Shown: positions 60,884 through 64,000 of the stretch, piece after piece
Position numbering within the stretch: position 1 is the stretch's first letter
Layout of the letters: each line of letters begins with the position of its first letter
Program-made: the position numbers and the translations under genes
Assembly: GCF_042433515.1 (NCBI RefSeq)
Contig: NZ_JBHLVH010000004.1
Span: 1 to 64,000, forward strand
DNA: 64,000 bases
Reading direction: 5' to 3'
DNA from: Kytococcus schroeteri
GTDB taxonomy: Bacteria; Actinomycetota; Actinomycetes; Actinomycetales; Dermatophilaceae
The notes under the pieces: model-generated
Told to the model about the DNA's origin: nothing
What the model saw: only the letters and a program-made list of their open reading frames with translations
Databases searched by the model: none

Positions 60884-62206
60884 TCAGCCGAGGCTCACCG
60901 GCGCCACGATGTCGGCGTAGATCAGCAGCAGGGACATGCCCAGCAGCACCACGGCCATGCCGGTGGCCAGCGGCATCATGCGGGCCACGTCGACGTACCC
61001 GGGGTCCGGCAGTCCGCGCAGGCGGGCCCACGCGCGTCGGGTCCCCTCCCACAGCGCGCCGGCCACGTGCCCACCGTCCAGGGGCAGCAGCGGCACGAGG
61101 TTGAACACGAACAGGGCCAGGTTGAGACCGGCCAGCAGGCTGCCCCAGAAGGCCACGCGCTCACCCCAGTCGAGGCCGAGCTCCTGGCTCGAGGTCACCT
61201 CCCCGGCCACGCGACCCACGCCGACCACCGACATCGGACCGTTGGGGTCGCGCTCCTCCAGACCCAGCACGGTCTGGCCCACGTCCCACAGGCGCGCCGG
61301 GATGGTGAACACCACCGAGGCGGTGCGCCACAGCCCGTCGCCGACCGCCGGGGGCACCGCCGAGAGCGGCTGGCGCACCATCTCGTGCGCCGGGGAGGCG
61401 CCCAGGTAGCCGACCTCCTCGGTGACCGGCTGGCCGTCGCGCTCGACGACCTCGCCGTCGACCACCTTCGGCCGCTCGCGCAGCACCGGGTGGGCGGTGA
61501 GCTCGACCCGCTCTCCGTCGCGCTCCACCACCAGCGGCAGGGGATGGTCGCCCCCGCTGCGGATGGCGTCGGTGACCTGCTGCCAGGAGTCCACCGGCGC
61601 ACCGGCCACCTCCACGATGTGGTCACCCGGCCGGAGCCCGGCCGCGGCGGCGGGACTCGGGTCGTCCCCCGGACCGCACTGCGTGGCCTGCGGGTCGTCG
61701 GTCACGCACTCCACCACGGCCTTGACGGTCGTGGTCGGCTGGGCCGTGCCGTGCAGGGTCAGCAGCCCCGTGAGCAGCACCACGGCGATGAGCAGGTTCA
61801 CCAGCGGCCCGCCGAGCATGATCATGACCTTGCGCCAGACCGGCAGCTTGTAGAAGACGCGGTCGGCGTCCTCGGGGCGCACCTCCTCCAGGGCCGCGGC
61901 GCGCGCGTCCTCGGAGACCTGGTCGAGCAGGCCGGTGGAGCTGCGGCGGACCGTGCCGGCCGGGTCCTCACGGCGCGGCGGCAGCATGCCGATCATGCGG
62001 ATGTACCCGCCCAACGGGATTGCCTTGACGCCGTACTCGGTCTCCCCCCGGCGGGTGGACCACAGGGTGGGGCCGAAGCCGACCATGTACTGCGTGACCC
62101 GCACCCGCGAGGCCTTGGCCGGCAGCAGGTGGCCCACCTCGTGCAGGGCGATGGAGGCGCAGATGCCCAGGAAGACCACCAGCACGCCCAGCAGGTAGAG
62201 CATCAC
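60884..62206 (-). CDS. rip1: site-2 intramembrane metalloprotease (RseP/Rip1 type)
   Basis: 440 residues. The zinc motif ALHEVGHLLPAK lies in the first membrane segment, then IPLGGYIRMIGM, a PDZ domain with AGLRPGDHIVEVAGAPVDSW (about 190-270), and the second catalytic motif NLVPLLPLDGGH with its Asp. It cuts membrane-embedded substrates such as anti-sigma factors. The GTG at 62206 overlaps the dxr stop (GTGA); an ATG at 62203 is equally possible. It lies between dxr and ispG, as in mycobacteria. Confidence 0.94.
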   Translation of the reverse strand: MMLYLLGVLVVFLGICASIALHEVGHLLPAKASRVRVTQYMVGFGPTLWSTRRGETEYGVKAIPLGGYIRMIGMLPPRREDPAGTVRRSSTGLLDQVSEDARAAALEEVRPEDADRVFYKLPVWRKVMIMLGGPLVNLLIAVVLLTGLLTLHGTAQPTTTVKAVVECVTDDPQATQCGPGDDPSPAAAAGLRPGDHIVEVAGAPVDSWQQVTDAIRSGGDHPLPLVVERDGERVELTAHPVLRERPKVVDGEVVERDGQPVTEEVGYLGASPAHEMVRQPLSAVPPAVGDGLWRTASVVFTIPARLWDVGQTVLGLEERDPNGPMSVVGVGRVAGEVTSSQELGLDWGERVAFWGSLLAGLNLALFVFNLVPLLPLDGGHVAGALWEGTRRAWARLRGLPDPGYVDVARMMPLATGMAVVLLGMSLLLIYADIVAPVSLG

Positions 62207-63387
62207 GCCGCGTGCCCCTCGATGGCGCGGTGGGCGGCCTCGCGGGCGCGGTCCTCGGCGGCCAGCACGTCGTCCAGGGTGAGCGACTCCTCTCCCCCGG
62301 CACCCAGCTGCTCCACCACCTGCGCGACGGTGTCCACGATGCCGGTGAACGGCAGCCGGCCGTCGTGGAAGGCCTCCACGCACTCCTCGTTGGCCGCGTT
62401 GTAGACCGCCGGGGCCGTGCCGCCGAGGCGACCCACGTGCACGGCGAGGTCCACCGCCGGGAAGGCCTCGGCATCGAGCGGGGCGAAGTCCCACTGCATG
62501 GGGGTGGTCCAGTCCGTGGGCTCGTCCACGTCGGTGAGCCGCTCCGGCCAGCTCAGCCCCAGCGCGATGGGCACGAGCATCCGCGGAGGCCCGATCTGGG
62601 CGATGGTGGAGCCGTCGTGGAACTCCACCATCGAGTGGATCTGCTGCTGCGGGTGCACCACCACCTGGATGCGCTCGTAGGGCACCCCGAAGAGCAGGTG
62701 GGCCTCGATGACCTCCAGGCCCTTGTTGACCAGCGTGGCCGAGTTGGTGGTGATGACGTGACCCATGGCGAAGTTCGGGTGGGCCAGGGCCTCGGCGGGC
62801 GTCACGCCCTCGAGCTCGGCGCGGGTGCGGCCGCGGAAGGGGCCGCCGGAGGCCGTCACGACCAGCCGGCGCACCTCCTGGGCGCGCCCGGAGGCCAGGC
62901 ACTGGGCGATGGCGGCGTGCTCGGAGTCCACGGGCACGATCTGGTCGGGGCGTCGGCGTGCGGCCTCCACGAGCGGCCCGCCCACGATGAGCGACTCCTT
63001 GTTGGCCAGCGCCAGGGTGCTGCCGGCCTCGAGCGCCGCGAGGGTGGGACGCAGGCCGATGGACCCGGTGATGCCGTTGAGCACCACGTCCACGGGCTCA
63101 GCGGCCAGCTCGGTGGCGGCGTCCGGCCCCGTGAGCACGCGGGGGCGCAGCGCCTCGCCGCCCGGCGTGGCGGCCAGGGCGGCGCGCAGCTCGGCCTCGG
63201 TGCCCCGGGCGAGGGCCACCACCTCGGGACGGGCCGTCACCACCTGGCGGGCCAGGAGGGCCAGGTCGCTGCCGCCGGCCGCCAGCCCGTGGACGGTGAA
63301 GCGTCCGGGGTTCTGGTCGACGACCTGCAGGGCCTGGGTGCCGATGGAGCCGGTGGACCCCAGGAGCGTGACGCGGCGCGGAGACAT
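62203..63387 (-). CDS. dxr: 1-deoxy-D-xylulose-5-phosphate reductoisomerase
   Basis: 394 residues. NADPH-binding LLGSTGSIGTQAL at the N-terminus, the ALANKESLIVGG motif, the metal site around VPVDSEHAAIAQCL, and AMGHVITTNSATLVNKGLEVIEAHLLF in the catalytic loop region. It makes MEP from deoxyxylulose phosphate, the committed step of the pathway. The ATG at 63387 fits both the family N-terminus and a -10-like TACGCT 7 bases upstream; an earlier start at 63408 is less likely. Confidence 0.96.
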   Translation of the reverse strand: MSPRRVTLLGSTGSIGTQALQVVDQNPGRFTVHGLAAGGSDLALLARQVVTARPEVVALARGTEAELRAALAATPGGEALRPRVLTGPDAATELAAEPVDVVLNGITGSIGLRPTLAALEAGSTLALANKESLIVGGPLVEAARRRPDQIVPVDSEHAAIAQCLASGRAQEVRRLVVTASGGPFRGRTRAELEGVTPAEALAHPNFAMGHVITTNSATLVNKGLEVIEAHLLFGVPYERIQVVVHPQQQIHSMVEFHDGSTIAQIGPPRMLVPIALGLSWPERLTDVDEPTDWTTPMQWDFAPLDAEAFPAVDLAVHVGRLGGTAPAVYNAANEECVEAFHDGRLPFTGIVDTVAQVVEQLGAGGEESLTLDDVLAAEDRAREAAHRAIEGHAA

Positions 63388-63394
63388 GGGCGCC

Positions 63395-63400
63395 AGCGTA
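63395..63400 (-). promoter_or_regulatory. -10-like element of dxr
   Basis: TACGCT on the minus strand, 7 bases before the ATG at 63387; leaderless start likely for the dxr operon. Confidence 0.45.
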
Positions 63401-63429
63401 CGGCCCACCCCCGGGGTCCCAGCGGGTGC

Positions 63430-64000
63430 TCAGCCCCGGCGCGCCAGCCGCTCCAGGTCGGCGCGGTCGCCGTGCACGCGGTTCACGTCGTACCCGTGGG
63501 CGTCCACGGGGTAGGCCTGCCAGATGGTGTGGGTGGCGCCGTGCATCGACCACGACTTGGGCGCGATGCCGGGGGCGCTGGAGTAGCGGGCCAGCCAGAG
63601 CTTCACGTCCGAGAAGTCGGCCGTGCCCACGCAGGTGTTCCACCAGTGGGCGTTGGTGTAGACGACCGGCTTGACCCCGGTGAGCTCCTCGTAGCGGGTG
63701 ATGAAGTCCCGGGCCCAGGCGGCCATCTCGGCCTGGGACTTGCCGTAGCAGACCGGGCCGTAGGGGTTGTACTCCATGTCCAGCGCGCCAGGCAGGGTGC
63801 GGCCGTCCGGGCTCCAGCCGCCGCGGTGGGCCACGAAGTACTCGGCCTGCTGGCGTCCGGAGGAGACCTCCGGGTTGGCGAAGTGGTAGCTGCCCCGGAG
63901 CATCCCCTGCTCGGTGGCGCCCTTCCACTGGTCGCTGAAGGAGTCGGTGGCCAGGTAGGTGCCCTCGGTGGCCTTGATCCACACGAACTGGGCCGAGTGG
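63430..64000 (-). CDS. GH25-family lysozyme, 5' end beyond the window
   Basis: The C-terminal 190 or so residues of a glycoside hydrolase 25 muramidase: FVWIKATEGTYLATDSF, GMLRGSYHFANPEVSSGRQQAEYF, the acidic pair in GALDMEYNPYG, PVVYTNAHWWNTCVG, and IWQAYPVDAHGYDVNRV at the end. GH25 enzymes cut the glycan strand of peptidoglycan, often for cell separation or remodelling. Usually secreted; the signal peptide would be outside the window. Codons run in frame up to 63999. Confidence 0.9.
   Translation of the reverse strand, partial: HSAQFVWIKATEGTYLATDSFSDQWKGATEQGMLRGSYHFANPEVSSGRQQAEYFVAHRGGWSPDGRTLPGALDMEYNPYGPVCYGKSQAEMAAWARDFITRYEELTGVKPVVYTNAHWWNTCVGTADFSDVKLWLARYSSAPGIAPKSWSMHGATHTIWQAYPVDAHGYDVNRVHGDRADLERLARRG

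Overview
The window is very GC-rich DNA, dense in overlapping ATGA/GTGA gene pairs, and reads as the core chromosome of a high-GC Gram-positive actinobacterium. Typical actinobacterial elements are hrcA with a CIRCE site upstream of dnaJ, lysG diverging from lysE, znuA-znuC-znuB-zur, the era-ybeY-phoH block, rne-rplU-rpmA-obgE, rimP-nusA-ylxR-infB-rbfA-truB-ribF and dxr-rip1-ispG. I lean towards Micrococcales from gene order, but the genus cannot be fixed from the sequence alone. There are no rRNA genes, insertion sequences, phage genes or CRISPR arrays. One tRNA (Ala-GGC) is present.

Layout. 1-6 kb: DUF4282 membrane protein, aldo/keto reductase, a frameshifted thiosulfate sulfurtransferase, dusB, and lysG facing two tandem lysE-type exporters. 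6-11 kb: glyS, then a zinc-uptake operon (znuA, znuC, znuB, zur) with two Zur-box-like palindromes laid over its promoter. 10.6-19.5 kb: uppS, recO, a short PAP2-like protein, alkB-like oxygenase, era, CBS/DUF21 protein, ybeY, phoH, amino-acid permease and a HIT protein. 19.5-22.8 kb: an accessory-looking module of ECF sigma factor, Ser/Thr kinase with an extracytoplasmic domain, lipoprotein and OmpA-like protein. This is the best candidate here for a little-described signalling system. 22.8-33 kb: rsmE, dnaJ, hrcA, DUF3097, DUF4870, hemW, an eis-like pseudogene, trmB, lepA and csbD. 33-50 kb: tRNA-Ala, phosphatase-rsfS-nadD, obgE-rpmA-rplU, rne, rodA and ribF-truB-rbfA-infB-ylxR-nusA-rimP. 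50-64 kb: a helical lipoprotein, two CapA-like lipoproteins, a TSUP transporter, proS, GNAT, DUF6882, a prpE-like pseudogene, two small membrane proteins, ispG-rip1-dxr and a GH25 lysozyme cut by the window end.

How the genes work together. Most are housekeeping: translation factors and ribosome maturation (infB, rimP, rbfA, era, ybeY, lepA, rsfS, obgE), tRNA charging and modification (glyS, proS, dusB, truB, trmB), RNA decay and stress (rne, hrcA, dnaJ), and isoprenoid and cell-wall precursors (dxr, ispG, uppS, rodA). Three clusters carry visible regulatory logic: LysG/LysE export, Zur/ZnuABC zinc uptake, and CIRCE/HrcA/DnaJ heat shock. A recurrent -10-like hexamer lying 6-7 bases before the start codon suggests that many genes here are transcribed without a leader. 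Three genes (sulfurtransferase, eis-like, prpE-like) look broken, which points to recent gene loss or, for single-base shifts, sequence error.
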